NCBI GenBank assembly: GCA_014773175.1
Contig: VXCM01000787.1
Coordinates: 62,001-126,000 of the forward strand
DNA length: 64,000 nucleotides
Reading direction: 5' to 3'
DNA from: Lucifuga dentata
Taxonomy: Eukaryota; Chordata; Actinopteri; Ophidiiformes; Bythitidae
The translations under genes were made by a program, and so were the position numbers. Below, one piece after another: positions 20,936-32,690 of the stretch; position 1 is the stretch's first letter; each line of letters starts with the position of its first letter. The notes under the pieces are model-generated. The model was not told the origin of the DNA. It searched no databases and was given only the letters and a program-made list of their open reading frames with translations.

Positions 20936-22300
20936 CGATCCAATATTTAGTATCAGTATCAGCCCGATACTGGCCAAAATCACTGGATCGGGTATCAGAT
21001 GAAATAAAAAATGTAATCCGATCCATAAACTTAAACTATCATGTAAATGCTTAATTACACTTCTTCATGACACAGAAGGCTTGTATCATGTGAACAGCAG
21101 TTGCCCAGACATGCCTGCCGAGCGGTCACCATAGCAGCAGTGTGGAATTATTTTAAGCTAAAAGAAGAACAAGACAAAACGGCCGAGTGCAACTTGTGCA
21201 GCGTGAGTGTTTCGAGGGGTGGCAGCAGCGTTAGAAATTTTAATGCCACAAACCCAATCAAACACGTGCAAAAACACCACGGAAAGGAGTACAATGACTT
21301 TCTAAAGGTAACTACGAGTGCGAAGAAGAGTGTGCCACAACAGACATTACTGGAAACATTTCAGAGGCGTGAGAAACTCCCTCCAGACTCTAACAAAGCC
21401 AAGCTAATAACGGAGAAAGTAGTTGAATTTTGTGTTGGATAACCAACCACTTTCCGTGGTTGAAAATGTGGGTTTTCGGCACTTAATCAAACATTTGGAG
21501 CCTCGCTACACATTGCCAACCCGACCTTTCATCTCTGAAATGGCTATCCCAAGCAAGTACAAGCAAGTGTGAAAATTAATTTTGAAGTGCCTGGAAAAAC
21601 GTTGCCATGGTCAGTTTTCACAACTAACATCTGGAGCTCAGATGTGTGTCCAATGTCATTATTAAGTCTGACAGCACAGTGGATAGACTCATGTTTTACT
21701 TTGCAAAAAGCAGTGCTGCGGAGACTCCATTGCCACAGCAATGGAGGAGATGCTAAATGCATAGAAAATTGAGAAGAGTAAAGTCCATGTCATTTTGAGA
21801 GATAATGCCAGTAACGTTATAAAAGCCATGAATCGCCTTGGAGTTGCCAGTTTGGGATGGTTTGCATATGCTGCAACTCATTGTGAACAAGGGACTGCTG
21901 CCACAGCGTAATGTAAGTGATGCCCTGGCTATCGGCAGAAAAATTCCTTTGTTCTTCTGAATACTCAGATTTAAACTTTTGCACAAAGCAGCACTTAAAA
22001 TTTCACTCTTGTTTATATGGTGCTGACCAATCAGAAATGCTGCTCAAAGTTCTGTGTGAAAAAGTCTAAATAAAAAGAAGCAGCAGTATTGCATAACTGA
22101 GTCATGCTGTGGGCTATGAATTTCTTTCTTTAGGAGAGTAGAATATTTGTTTTACAGTTTCAAAGTGCATCCATACAAATGTATTATTAAAAGCTTAATT
22201 GTTTAAGAGAGGTAAAAAGATCGGATCGGTATCGGTATCGGCAGATACTCAAGATGTGGTATCGGTATTGGACATAAAAAAGTGGTATGACCCATCCCTA
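20936..22300 (+). mobile_element. hAT transposon with both ends, about 1.4 kb, defective
   Basis: Left end TAGGGATGTGCGATCC, right end GACCCATCCCTA: short inverted ends typical of hAT elements. Sub-terminal GATCGGTATCGG-type words near 22220-22265 and GTATCAGTATCAGCCCGATAC near 20951 are also a familiar hAT pattern. The 8-bp flanks GTATATAT and ATATATAT fit an 8-bp target duplication, but the site is a TA repeat so this is weak. It contains a broken transposase gene. Confidence 0.85.
21102..21962 (+). pseudogene. hAT (ZBED-like) transposase, frameshifted and truncated
   Basis: The first frame (to the stop at 21440) holds a BED zinc finger: AVWNYFKL, then ECNLC, then IKHVQKHH, giving the C-x2-C and histidine ligands. 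It continues to VVEFCVG. A +1 shift near 21431 restores homology (LDNQPLSVVENVGFRHLIKH, then PRYTLP). Next comes TTNIWSSDV, in which the conserved acidic residue of the TT-D-x-W block of hAT transposases reads N. It is followed by LRDNASNVIKAM (second acidic block, kept) and, in another frame, LQLIVNKGLLPQRNVSDALA. Sequence stops there; the rest of the catalytic core and the C-terminal dimerisation region are missing. The gene is non-functional. Confidence 0.85.
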
Positions 22301-22346
22301 ATATATATATATATATATTAGGGATGGGTTCAGGAGGGATGGGATA
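22301..22346. repeat. TA repeat with extra hAT-end fragment
   Basis: Just beyond the hAT right end, a TA tract contains TTAGGGATGGGTTCAGGAGG and then GATGGGATATAT. TAGGGATGGGT is the same end sequence in the opposite orientation, a stray terminus or a footprint. Confidence 0.6.
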
Positions 22347-22649
22347 TATATATATAAAGCTGTATATACTGTATCTACATTTATTTATTTATTTATTACA
22401 AACATGATATTTGGAACATGAAGACCCACAATGACAGCACTGTGTCTCTGGATGTTTGAGCACAGACTTTTTGGATGCAGTCTGATGGAGATGATTGTAA
22501 TTGAGGTTAGTATGTCTGATGAATCTGGCAGAGAAGAGAGAGGGAGTCCAGGTTCAGCCATGGATGAGGCAAGACATTTTGAGACATTTCAGCTTCATTT
22601 CTAGCTGTTGTGAAAAGGAATCTTTTGGACCTATAATTGTGCTTTTTAA
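22347..22649. other. No gene seen
   Basis: Short (TTTA)n near 22378-22398, otherwise plain sequence. Confidence 0.5.
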
Positions 22650-23241
22650 AGAACCATACTGGTGATTTAGCTTGTTTCCACCTGATAAATGCAACCTGAA
22701 AATGTGTTCAAGTATGTTACTGACAACCGTTTTCCAAAAACATTAAACTGTAGTTTCTTTAGTTTCCTGTTATTTTGCCAAATCTCCTAATGTTTGAAAA
22801 TCAAATGTTTAGGTGATAGACCCACCTTAATATTCAATGTTTCGCCTGCTAACTTGTACACCTGAATGAAAGGATGGTCATTTTTAATTTATCTGTAAAA
22901 ACATTTTCCTGGGACTATATTCCCTGCAGGCAGAGACATACATTTTCTTCATACATTTGCTGTAGCTTCATGTAAATTAAGTAACTTTGACAAAAAATAA
23001 GAATGTTTTCCATGATAGATTACCCATCTCAAGCAATTTCAAGTCCCTACAAGTTGATTTTAATAGCATTCTCAAATTAATTGAAACCAATGTAGTCTGA
23101 AAAGTAGAGAAAAGAAAAAAAAATCTATAATGTTCAGCTCCAGTAGAATGTTTTAGAAAATGGCTGACAGTAATGTAACATGTATGTGGATTGTATTTAT
23201 TGGGCTCAAACATGCAAAATCGCCAGTATGTTCTTTTGACG
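22650..23241 (+). mobile_element. Family A palindromic TTAA element, copy 5
   Basis: Begins TTTAAAGAACCATACTGGTG. The left arm has ATCTCCTAATGTTTGAAAATC. The centre has GACTATATTCCCTGCAGGC, TTAAGTAACTTTGACAAAAA and CAAGTCCCTACAAGTTGATT. The right end has TTGGGCTCAAACATGCAAAA and CCAGTATGTTCTTTTG. It is one of the most complete copies and useful as a reference for the family. No coding frame. Confidence 0.8.
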
Positions 23242-24339
23242 GATACATTTTTATACAGGAAGCATTGTTCTCTTTCTTTGATGAGAGTGTGGCTTTAACA
23301 GAAGACAGGCTGGGAGGGAGGATGGCTGTCATGCTTTGGAGCAGCCGCATGACAACATGGGAAGATATGAGAGGACAGGAGCAAGGATTGAACACTGAGG
23401 GGGCATACACCGTGCCTCTGGCTGACCAAAAGAGCAAACACAGACTTAGAAAGTTCACATCATATGAGGATATAGCCTCCATTTAAACTAACACCGTAGG
23501 GTACTGGCCTACATAAGAAAATTAGCATATATCTGCTCTGTTAAATTGAAAGGAATCCAAGTCCAAACAGCAAAGACACCCAGAGGCTCCCTTGATAGAA
23601 GTAAAAGCCAATCTCATTTCTATTGTCAGACGATTAAAAGTTCATTTTCTCTAATATGGGCAGTCATCAGCTCACCATCTGCTGGGCTACAGTGGTGATC
23701 AGCATGGAGACATGTTGGGGTCTAATAGGATCAGACAGGTGTGGAAAGGCAAAGGACAGAAAACAGGCCTTGTGCAACCAAATGGAAAATAGTGGGCAGA
23801 GTCTATCTGCTGTGCTGATGTCAGGAACACAAACAGAGAGAGTGACAGGTACATCATTTCACATGTATGTCAGGTAATCAATTGCTTAACATAGTCAAAA
23901 ACAGTAACAAATTACAATACAAACACCAACCTATACAGACAAACTGAAGAAAACCAATTTACACAGAGTTAATATGCTGACACATGCCTGGATTTTCATC
24001 AGGAATCTCATTTTAAACAATTATTCAGTCCCTTTGCTTCCTTCACTCACAGGCTGCAAAATAAATAAATAAAAAATAACATGCAAAGCTGTCAATACAT
24101 GGATGAATAGAAGGAGGCATTTTTTACTTGTAGTTCTTTGAAAAGTCTGTTTTGTTTAGATTTGCCTGCAGTATAAAGTGCTTTACAGAATTAGAAAGTG
24201 ATTTTCTGTTTGCAAAGGAGTTTTGATTCATGTAACAAACTGTGAGCAGAGATCAGCTGCTTGGCTTTGGTGTGTAATGTAAATCTCATTTCAGCTGCCA
24301 AGAAACATTCACCAGCCAGAAGAGATATTACTCAGGCTT

Positions 24340-24342
<3 letters not shown>
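23242..24342. other. No gene seen
   Basis: Overlapping plus- and minus-strand frames of 108-109 codons at 23153-23486 are mirror shadows. They begin inside the family A copy and have no domain. No splice-flanked exon is supported. Confidence 0.5.
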
Positions 24343-24373
<31 letters not shown>

Positions 24374-24390
24374 ATAACTAGGTGATGGTN

Positions 24391-24435
<45 letters not shown>

Positions 24436-24451
24436 ATAACTAGGTGATGGT
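24343..24451. repeat. (CT)n microsatellite with gap-flanking duplication
   Basis: CT tract plus ACTATAACTAGGTGATGGT occurs on both sides of N at 24390, with different CT lengths. This is probably one locus assembled twice. Confidence 0.85.
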
Positions 24452-25555
24452 TGTCATTTGACATATCAGACGCACAACCCCTATTGTAGATGTTTAGCTG
24501 AAATTGGAGAATAATTCTTTAAAAGAGACTTTGTAGTCAGTCTATGAGAACCTGCTATATGCCTTGTGTAAACATCCTCCTACGTGATTCATTCTGAACT
24601 GTGAATATAATAAAAACAAATTTTCTTTGAAATTAGCCCCTAAAATACAGAGCAAGAAGCTCTCATCAAAGTAGAAATTTATTTTTTTTTCCTCTTTTCA
24701 TTCAGCTTGATCTGTTTTAGAATACACTACATGTAGAGTGAATTACATCAGTGTCAAATACATTACAGTGTAGATGTTAATCTTTATCTACTTCCAGTCA
24801 ATAAAAGTTACTTAAAATTGTCTAATGAGTGCATAATGTCTTTAACATACACTCTTTAATAAATTTAGAATGTTATTCTTGTCTTCTTGTTTTATAAATT
24901 TACTTTGAAGCTACATTAAGTAATCTTTGAAGAGGATGTTACAGAGGAAACTAGCTACTCACACAGAGTAACATGGTGGTTTGGATCTGCTGGATGACCT
25001 TGTCCTCCTCAGTTTAGAGCTGCCACTTCTCCTGTACAGGCTGAAAAGGAGTGACAGCAAATAGGATTCCTGACTTTTGATGGAAGTCTTTTGCCATGTA
25101 GCACATTGCATTTTCTCACAAATCAGGCTAGAGGTCAACTGAAGTTGGCATTTGAGAAAATAAAGTGTAGGAGTAGTGACCCGGTGAATCAAAGGGCAAA
25201 ATAGGAGCCTCGTTTTTAACATTGAATTTAAAACCCCAGTATATACTTCACAAGAAGAAACAACAAAAGAACAGGCACTTCCAAGAAGGGCCACATAACT
25301 GCATATCTTTTTAGGCCACTGCATGCCAGTATTGGCACAAAATGGTCGCCTGTTACCAGAGGCAGCAGTGAAAGAGGCTCACAATCAACAGAGAGAGGGG
25401 TTGGCGATGGCAAGGAGCCATTTCTGATATCTGGTATCAGAAGTAAAAAAGAAGGCAGAAGCTTGTTGTTGAGGCCCTGCACAAAGAACAATAGTAACAG
25501 CTGCAAGACACATTTTGCATGAAGTAAATATGAGCTTTTATACATCGAAATAATT
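24452..25555. other. No gene seen; possible unidentified repeat
   Basis: Two minus-strand frames of 112-121 codons overlap at 24959-25566. They are hydrophobic and patternless, have no known motif, and are not called. The stretch around 25260-25350 (GGCCACATAACTGCATATC, GCATGCCAGTATTGGCAC) has the flavour of a dispersed repeat but could not be matched within the window. Confidence 0.4.
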
Positions 25556-25745
25556 CTAACAGGCATGTCTCAGTTGTTAGTACTGTTGCATCACAGCAAG
25601 AAGATCCTAGGTTTGAATGTGGCAGATGCCTTTCTGTCTGGAGTTTGTATGTTCTGCCCCTGCTTGAATTGGAAACATTAAATTGCCCCTCAGTGTGTGA
25701 GTTTCGCTGTCTGCACAGGATAAGCAGATATAGAGAATTGATGGT
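25556..25745 (+). repeat. RTE/Rex3-like 3' region or related SINE, plus orientation
   Basis: GTTAGTACTGTTGCATCACA, GCAAGAAGATCCTAGGTTTG, GGAGTTTGTATGTTCTGCCC, AAATTGCCCCTCAGTGTG and GGATAAGCAGATATAGA follow the order of the familiar fish repeat GTTAGCACTGTCGCCTCACAGCAAGAAGG...GATAAGCGG...GGATGGATGG. It is diverged and internally shortened. The minus-strand relative is at 52350-52645. The family name is from memory. Confidence 0.6.
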
Positions 25746-27461
25746 TAATTTCCATTGGTATACAACTTTGATTAACAGCAGCTACACAAAGGTGCTTGAG
25801 CTCATTTAAGTTAATCTTGGACAGATAAACTCATGGCATGGCTCCACTGTGTCTTCATCTTTAAAAACACAGAAGATCTAGAAGTTACTCAGAATCACAA
25901 GAAAAAAGTGATTCTGGTCTTGCTCAGCCATGCTCCAGTTACTGTTCATTAATCTGGAATACAATTTCTGTCTTATTGTGTTTTTTAACGTAAATCAAAC
26001 TGAATTCATTATGCTTCTAAATGTCAATTTATGCCAAAGACATTCACACAGCTCATATATATTGTATATGCACATCAGGATTGAAGGAATATATTGCCCA
26101 TTATTCAGTGTATTAAAAACTCAAAATCAAACTGAGCTTTAATCATATATTTTATGAGATTTTGTGTAGGTATATTGGTCATATGAGACAGACTTCTTCA
26201 TGATTTGTTTATGGCACTTGTGGTGATACCCCCTCCTTCTCCTCCATCCATTTCCCTCCCTCTGTTCCCATGCATACTCACTCTTTCCATACTAATGAGT
26301 AGTTTCATAGTTCCTGGATAAACCAACTGTTTGCCTTCTCCCTCTCTCTTTTATTTTTCTCCTCTCATCTTCCATTTTAGCCTCAACTTCCCTTTTCATT
26401 TCTTTATTTACTCGTAAAAACTCACATTATAGATACATAAATACACTTCCACACGTTGCCAATGAACAAAACAGCACTTGTTCTTTTTCTGAGGCAAACA
26501 CATTCATTCCCTCCTACAGACAGTCTCACTGCTGCTCTCAGTGTATCTGCGAAATCACATTGACACTTTGTTCCTCCAAATATAATAGTGATAATTAATA
26601 TCAGCGAAATGATTTGTTTGTGAACTGACAATAGCAGCTTCTATATTTTACACATACACACAGATGCCACAGAATAATAGATATCTCATCTGCTTCAGTG
26701 GTCGTGTAAGGAGCGAGAGAACAGTATAATCTGGCAGTCAGCGACTACTCACAAAACAATGAAGGAGGTAAGAGATCTTTGAATCTAAGGTGGGGAATTT
26801 AACATTCTAACATGTTGCATGACACGTAAAACAGGTGAGGAAAAGTGCATACAGAGTCAGTAAACAGTGAGGTATGTGTCTAATTTTTCAAACTTTCCTC
26901 TACAAGCGAAACAAGGCAACAGGTTGAGTAATGAGCCTTTTTTTCCCCCCCATTTCATTGTGTCCCTCCGTTGTCAGGGAAATGAACATGTGCAACTGTC
27001 AAGAGGAAGAGACGGATAAAAGGTTATGCCAAAGAGAACTTTACTGGATACATACGTTAGATTCTTCATATCCTCTGGATTTAAATGTGGATTTTGATAT
27101 GAGGATTATGTTATAAATGGTAAAAATGTAGCTCGGTGATTATACTAAGGACTGTTAGTATTGTACTTTATGACAGTGCTAGTCTGATGTATGTACAACA
27201 CTTTCCTCTTTTTATATATCTCTTTGGATACTTGATTGTATCATTTTACTTTCTTTGCATGTCGTTAATCCTGCAGCTTGCGATACTGTTGGGCACTTAC
27301 TATGTGTTTGCATAAGACCTAGTAGCAGTACGTACTTCATATAGCAGGTGCACTTGCACGATCTAACACAGATGTATTCAATCTGCTCCATTATAAGACA
27401 TTAGTGCTTATTTTTGAATATATGCCCTGAAGGTTTACAACTGAAAGTTTGACAGTAAAGC
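25746..27461. other. No gene seen
   Basis: Plain AT-rich DNA, pyrimidine-rich at 26225-26400. No repeat family or exon recognised. Confidence 0.5.
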
Positions 27462-27695
27462 TTTCTTTTTTTTTCCCCAGGATGGCAGCGTGCTAGAACG
27501 CAGTGGCCACTCCGGTCTGGAAAAGGTGCTTCTATTTATGCTCTTTTTCTTGTTACTGCACTTCTTGTCGACGTGCACTATGTTAAATGTAGCCCCAGGA
27601 GGTCCTGGAGAAACAGCATTTCATCCTGCCTGTGTTCTTGTATACGGATGGTTTGACAATAAAGGTCTGATTCTGATTCTGATTTTTACTTGCAT
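27462..27695 (+). mobile_element. Non-LTR retrotransposon 3' end (CR1/L2-like), tentative
   Basis: GGAGAAACAGCATTTCATCC, TGCCTGTGTTCTTGTATACG, GACAATAAAGG and a short (CTGATT)n tail resemble the 3' ends of fish L2/CR1-type LINEs or their SINEs (ACAATAAAG plus a short repeat tail). The left edge, TTTCTTTTTTTTTCCCCAG followed by GATGGCAGCG, also looks like a splice acceptor. The 69-codon frame here is hydrophobic and is not supported as a gene. Confidence 0.45.
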
Positions 27696-28193
27696 TTGAT
27701 CCAAGCGTGCGGAACCTTTTCTTCTCTGTGGTATTTTTGCACCTTGGCATTTTTGTCGTGTGCAGTGCAGTTCTTTATTCCATGTCCCTCAGAAAGTTCC
27801 ATTTGGAGGATTTAGTGAATGCGAGGAGGCTGATTATGATCCGAAGGGAACGAAAGACACTTCACAGTCATTTCTACCAGCAGCCAGGAGACAAATGCTC
27901 ATCAGAAAGCCTCTTCACCTCATTCTGACACAGTAAAGTGATGCAGCCTGGTTCAGGCTCAGAGGAAACTGTGGGAGAAATCACTTAAAGGCTGATGATG
28001 ATTTAGACTTAACAAATTTTAGAATTAGCAGTGATGACAGTCAAATCAAATAATAATAATTTTAGAATGTTATTATTCAACTGACACACAGATGACTAAA
28101 TGTTTTGACATAAATATGTACATTTATGTAAGTTTAATCAGCACCAGAGTACAATTTTCACCACTTTGCATCACAGAGAAGTTGCAGGAAAAT
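27696..28193. other. No gene seen
   Basis: The 73-codon frame at 27707-27928 has no domain and lies in plain sequence. Confidence 0.45.
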
Positions 28194-28256
<63 letters not shown>

Positions 28257-28257
28257 T
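28194..28257. repeat. (GATA)n microsatellite
   Basis: About 15 uninterrupted GATA units, followed by a short (TA)n. Confidence 0.95.
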
Positions 28258-30079
28258 TTAAATATATATATATAGGCAGTCTCCTTCTCTCTCTCAGTTG
28301 CTAGTAGGTACACTAATGAGCATTCAAGGGACAAAGATGTGCATTTTTCCTTTAACCGTGTGCATGTGTACCTTTGTGTGCCACTTATGAGCAGCCCTGA
28401 CTACACACAACTACACACACAACTACACACACACACACACACGTGGTACTTTTTCTGGAAATCCAATCTCTTTTTCTTTAGAACATCCATCAAACTATGA
28501 TGGTGTTTAATTTGGTGTCAAATAAATACAAAAGCATTTTTTCAAAACATCAAGTTGTGCTCACACTGAATGCAAAGAGAATTTTGGAGAAATGCTGACA
28601 AAGCCAACAGACAAGCTCACTCGACATGGGGCAGACTGAGGTGAGGATACATCTACTCGAGTTAAAACAGCTTCAACTTGCATGAAAAATTTGTTCTTAT
28701 CCTGAACCCACTGTATTTCATTAAATTCAGACAGGAGAAAAAGGAGAAGGTCTGGAGGAAAAGAAGGAAAAGAAAAAAAGAGAATAAGTGACTCTTCTTG
28801 GTAGTGTTTGAAGTCAATCCTAGTTGAGCTGTCAAATACACACAAAAACAGGCATACGACCCACACACACACGCACACGTACATGTATGCAAAGCTCATC
28901 TGTGTGAAAAAGTCAACTCAGACAGCAGAACATCTCACGCTGTGCAAATGTCTGTGAACATGTAGTCAAACACAATCAATAACTTTCCTCTGTAGGAGAA
29001 TGTGCACACATGATACGTTATAATAGACTATTAGCAATGAGATGTTGAACTGACAAGCACTGAAAACATGATTTCAGCAGTTCTAGGATCCCAGGTTTGA
29101 CTGTCAGGTCTCTTTTGAAATGTTACTCCCCAAACTCCCATAAGTATCTGTAAAAAGGGGTTCACACCTGATTATCCAGATTACATCCAGATAAATATAA
29201 CAACTGCTGCTCAACATCCAAACCAGATTTCTGCAGGTTTAGGTCAATGCAATGTAAAGATTATGATAGATGAATTTTGTTATCCAGTATAATTGTAAAC
29301 TTCTCATGCATCTTATGTGTAGGATGAAGTCATTATTATTCTTGCTTTGGGCTTCTCTTAGCTCAAGGAGGTCTTACAAGAAAGATGTTAATGTAAACTG
29401 AGGGCATACTACAACGTAGGAGCTACATGATCTTTGACCTCTATAGGATGAAGTCACTTTGTGTGTGACTTAACAACAAGATGGAGGCATTTGCAGCAGT
29501 ATAGGAGAAGTATACTTTCTTTGCCTCTTTGTCAATCTTTGAATGTACCTGAGCTTGTAAATAAACATTTGAACTGAATCAAAGAATTATCCATGTCATG
29601 AGTCTCATCCTTCGGCCAGATTCATCCTCCTATCAGATACTAAACTGATGCAGCACTTGCATCTGTATGTAAAATCACAGCTTCAGTAAATACATGTATA
29701 CCAATATATATGGTCTGTGTATGTGTACCAGTAAAAACAATAGGTTGCCATGCTACTATTGGTAATACCTCAGGTGCTAAAGAAAAGAGGATGAGTAGTG
29801 CAACTTGTGCCCTGTCAAGTTGAATAGCTTCAGCCTGCTTGAGCATTAAAAGGTGATTTTCAGTGTTCTGAGCCGAGCTGATGAGAGGGTGAGCTCATAA
29901 CGCCTCGTTAAAGAACAAAACCCATGAAAAACAGAAATACATAGTGTTTTCTTAATTGTTCACTGCCCTGTCAAACAATGCCATAATACATATTATGTGA
30001 ATGATTTTTAAAAGTCCTCAGCAGGCGTTTAATTTGGTGTCAGATCATGTAATATAAATTGGGGATATGCACACATGCA
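28258..30079. other. No gene seen; CA tract at 28410-28441
   Basis: Plain AT-rich DNA. Near 29078-29105, TTCTAGGATCCCAGGTTTGA recalls a tRNA-derived or LINE-tail B-box-like word, but no flanking structure supports a call. Confidence 0.45.
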
Positions 30080-30290
30080 CACACACACACACACACTTTC
30101 TCTGGCTGTCAGATGATGGCAGAGCTCCAGTGGAGTCCCAACAGCTCTCTGGGGAAAAAAATACACTCTGTGGAGTCTGTGAAGGAGGTGGAGTAGTGAG
30201 GAGGCTTACACCACACACACACACACACACACATGCATGCACGCATGCACACACGCACACGCGCACACACACAAACACACACTAAGATCC
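30080..30290. repeat. Two CA tracts flanking plain sequence
   Basis: (CA)n at about 30069-30097 and a CA/CG-rich tract at about 30211-30283. The frames through them are histidine/threonine artefacts. Confidence 0.9.
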
Positions 30291-30510
30291 TTTTATGCTG
30301 CTGTGTAAAAAAGACTCAGTACATTCTACAAAGACAGGAGGAGACTTCTTACAAACTGCGAAGTGGTGCGTCTGTGCACATGCAGAGTTTTATTTTAACT
30401 TTAAAATTAAGATTGATGGGTTTGTATGATATCTGATTGGGAGCAGTATCAACAAATGTAGGTGTTCTGATTTTGTCTATAAATTAACCTTCTTAATACA
30501 TATACAGTAT

Positions 30511-30551
<41 letters not shown>

Positions 30552-30578
30552 CAGAGAGATTTTTTTTGGGGGGGGCAN

Positions 30579-30619
<41 letters not shown>

Positions 30620-30645
30620 CAGAGAGATTTTTTTTGGGGGGGGCA
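30511..30645. repeat. (GATA)n microsatellite with 67-bp gap-flanking duplication
   Basis: Bases 30511-30577 and 30579-30645 are identical ((ATAG)n, ACAGAGAGA, T8, G8, CA) around N at 30578. This is probably one locus assembled twice. Confidence 0.9.
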
Positions 30646-31170
30646 GGAGATGCTGAAACAAGAAGAAATAATACAAATCTAACAAAACAACATGTCCTTC
30701 AGCCTTCTAAATGTTGATTAGATACACGCTGCTAATTTAAGGCTGGAAAGCAGATAAAACTGGCAAATCCCACAACTGGGAGTGAGTTGGCCTTCAGCGG
30801 GAACACCAGGTGGTCAGCAGCATTGTGGAGAGCACAATAGGAGGTGGAAATTATGCTTCATGTTCATGAACAAGTCCAGCGGCAGCCTACGCTTCTCTCT
30901 GTTAAAGTGCCATGCAGTCATCACTGTGATAACACTGCGCACTGCTGGACAAGGACAAACGTACATGACGGAGACAGAAGGGACAACAGGATGGAGACAC
31001 AGGTACAGACAAAATCAAGTCTACCATGTTGAATTGTTGCTGTTTTTTTTTTTTTTTTTTTNTTTTTTTTTTTTTTTTTATTTATTTACAAAAATGATCA
31101 GATATGATGATAAATTTATACTTTAAATGCTTAAAAAAAACCACAAAAGACCACATTTATAGTTTGTCTT
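30646..31170. other. No gene seen; poly-T gap
   Basis: Poly-T at about 31043-31079 with N at 31062. The 114-codon frame that crosses it is not supported. Confidence 0.5.
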
Positions 31171-31375
31171 AAAGGGCCATACCAGTGATTTTGCATGAGT
31201 TTTCACAAGACCTGGGATTTTGACATTGTTCATCAGCTTAATATGTTCATGTTTTCAGCACAGCAGAGGGTGAATTAACACATTAATTTAAATAACCATA
31301 CTGGTGATTTTGCATGTTTGAGCCCAACATATACAACCTGCATACACATTATGTTACTGACAACATTTTCCTAAA
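31171..31375 (+). mobile_element. Family A element, copy 6: two terminal pieces
   Basis: CTTAAAGGGCCATACCAGTG plus ATTTTGCATGAG at about 31170, then a second start TTTAAATAACCATACTGGTG plus TTTGAGCCCAACATATACAA at about 31289. The second runs to CATTATGTTACTGACAACATTTTC. These are two left ends in the same orientation about 118 bp apart. Centre and right arm are absent. Confidence 0.7.
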
Positions 31376-31714
31376 CGGGGTTCAAAACATCACATTTAGT
31401 CGCATCCTCATCTTCTTCAGCATCTTCGGTTAAGATCATCTATCATATTTCTGATCAACCTATCATCCTCCATTGTATATCTAGACACCTTAAATACATG
31501 TAACATTACACAACCTTGTGTACATTACATTTAGCTGCAGGTATCCATAGCAACAATACCTCTGCTTTAATTCTATGTAAGAACTTAATCTCTCTGGGAA
31601 AACGGACCTCAGCAACTACAAACAAACTTACAACAAACCTGTTCTTAGATTCATTAAGGAGACTATTTTCAAAACTTTGTAATTATTAGTGCCAAAAACC
31701 TATCATCCCACTTC
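31376..31714. other. No gene seen
   Basis: May include the unaligned upstream part of the family D copy that follows. Confidence 0.4.
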
Positions 31715-32020
31715 TGTTCTCCTTTGCTGCAGCATCGCTGTGAACACTCAAAGCATTAAAAAATGCTGCTCTATTCTGATTGGCCAGCTGCATCAGGACT
31801 GAGTTGGCAATAAACAAGCACTGAGAAACATAGATACTGGTCACACTTGCTAGCCTTGCACTTTGAGGGTATGTTGAACCAGGTGTTTTCAAATGTTGAT
31901 GTCAACATGTCACAGAAACAACATGTCATCAAAATGTAATGGCAGTTCAGGACCCAAGGGGTTGATTTACAGGATGCATTTCTGCAGGAATGAAACTACA
32001 TTTTTGCAACTTTGATATTG
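31715..32020 (+). repeat. Family D dispersed repeat, copy 1
   Basis: TCCTTTGCTGCAGCATCGCTG, CTGATTGGCCAGCTGCATCA, CTTGCTAGCCTTGCACTTTG and GGCAGTTCAGGACCCAAG align in order with 33950-34250 and, reversed, with 39310-39655. No coding frame. The element class is unknown. Confidence 0.7.
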
Positions 32021-32199
32021 TTTAATGTATATGCCCTTCTATATCACAATTTACAAATGAAGGGAAACAACAAAAAGCATAATATGACCCCATTAAAAAG
32101 TGGATGAGGAGTTGGACACACTCGTTTGCTGCTTGTGGTAAGAGGCCAAAGTTAAAATCTGTTGAGTACAAGCATATCGGGACACCTCATTGTGTATTA
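32021..32199. other. Spacer
   Basis: Nothing recognised. Confidence 0.4.
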
Positions 32200-32690
32200 C
32201 TGCTTACATAAAGCTTATTTATAGCTCATTTCATACCCAATAAATTAATGTATTAAATGCTCCTTGGCTCCCCTACTCACTTACAAGCATACACACACAC
32301 ATGCTCATGGAACAGAATGCACATTAAAAAGTGCTGTATAGGAAGGGACATTTTAAGCCTGCTTTTTAAAAGAGATATGCATTGGAGCACATCATAGGTG
32401 ATCTGGCTGTCTGCTCCAAAGGCTGGACAAATTATAATCCTTGGAACAAAATGAACCTGAGAAACTGCTTCATAACCACTGAGCATGTCTGAGAGGTATT
32501 GTGGAACAAGAGCATTAAATGCTTTATTAAGAAGAAATAAAGCCTTGAAATCAATTCTAAATCCTACTAAGAGCCAAAGCAGTGACACGAGAAGCAGTGA
32601 AAGAGACTGCAGCATTTCTGAATGGGCTGCGGCTCCCTGCGGAAAAGTTTTAGGACGGTGAACCAGCAAAAAGATCATTACAATAGTGTA
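32200..32690 (-). pseudogene. LINE 3' fragment with reverse transcriptase C-terminal region
   Basis: The minus-strand frame near 32450-32580 reads GFRIDFKALFLLNKAFNALV and then QYLSDMLSGYE. This fits the FRIDFKVLLLVFKALNGLAPKYISDLL-type region downstream of the reverse transcriptase core in fish L2/Rex1-like LINEs. At the low-coordinate side, AAAGCTTATTTATAGCTCAT matches the usual 3' tail (..AAATAAA.. on the minus strand) of the same LINEs. 5' truncation is typical for such copies. The frame has lost the conserved continuation, so the gene is dead. Confidence 0.75.

Noticed and set aside
23153..23486. Opposing frames of 108-109 codons on both strands
   Set aside because: They start inside a family A element and mirror each other; no coding features.
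24959..25566. Two overlapping minus-strand frames of 112-121 codons
   Set aside because: No domain, no splice context, and possible dispersed-repeat sequence.
27462..27480. Splice-acceptor-like TTTTTTTTTCCCCAG before a 69-codon frame
   Set aside because: The frame lies in LINE-tail-like sequence and is hydrophobic without domain; more likely the edge of a retroposed copy.
28194..28257. GATA array considered as a CRISPR-like or satellite repeat
   Set aside because: Simple tetranucleotide with no spacers or higher-order unit.
29078..29105. Second B-box-like word (CCCAGGTTTGA)
   Set aside because: No surrounding structure; possibly a decayed LINE tail.
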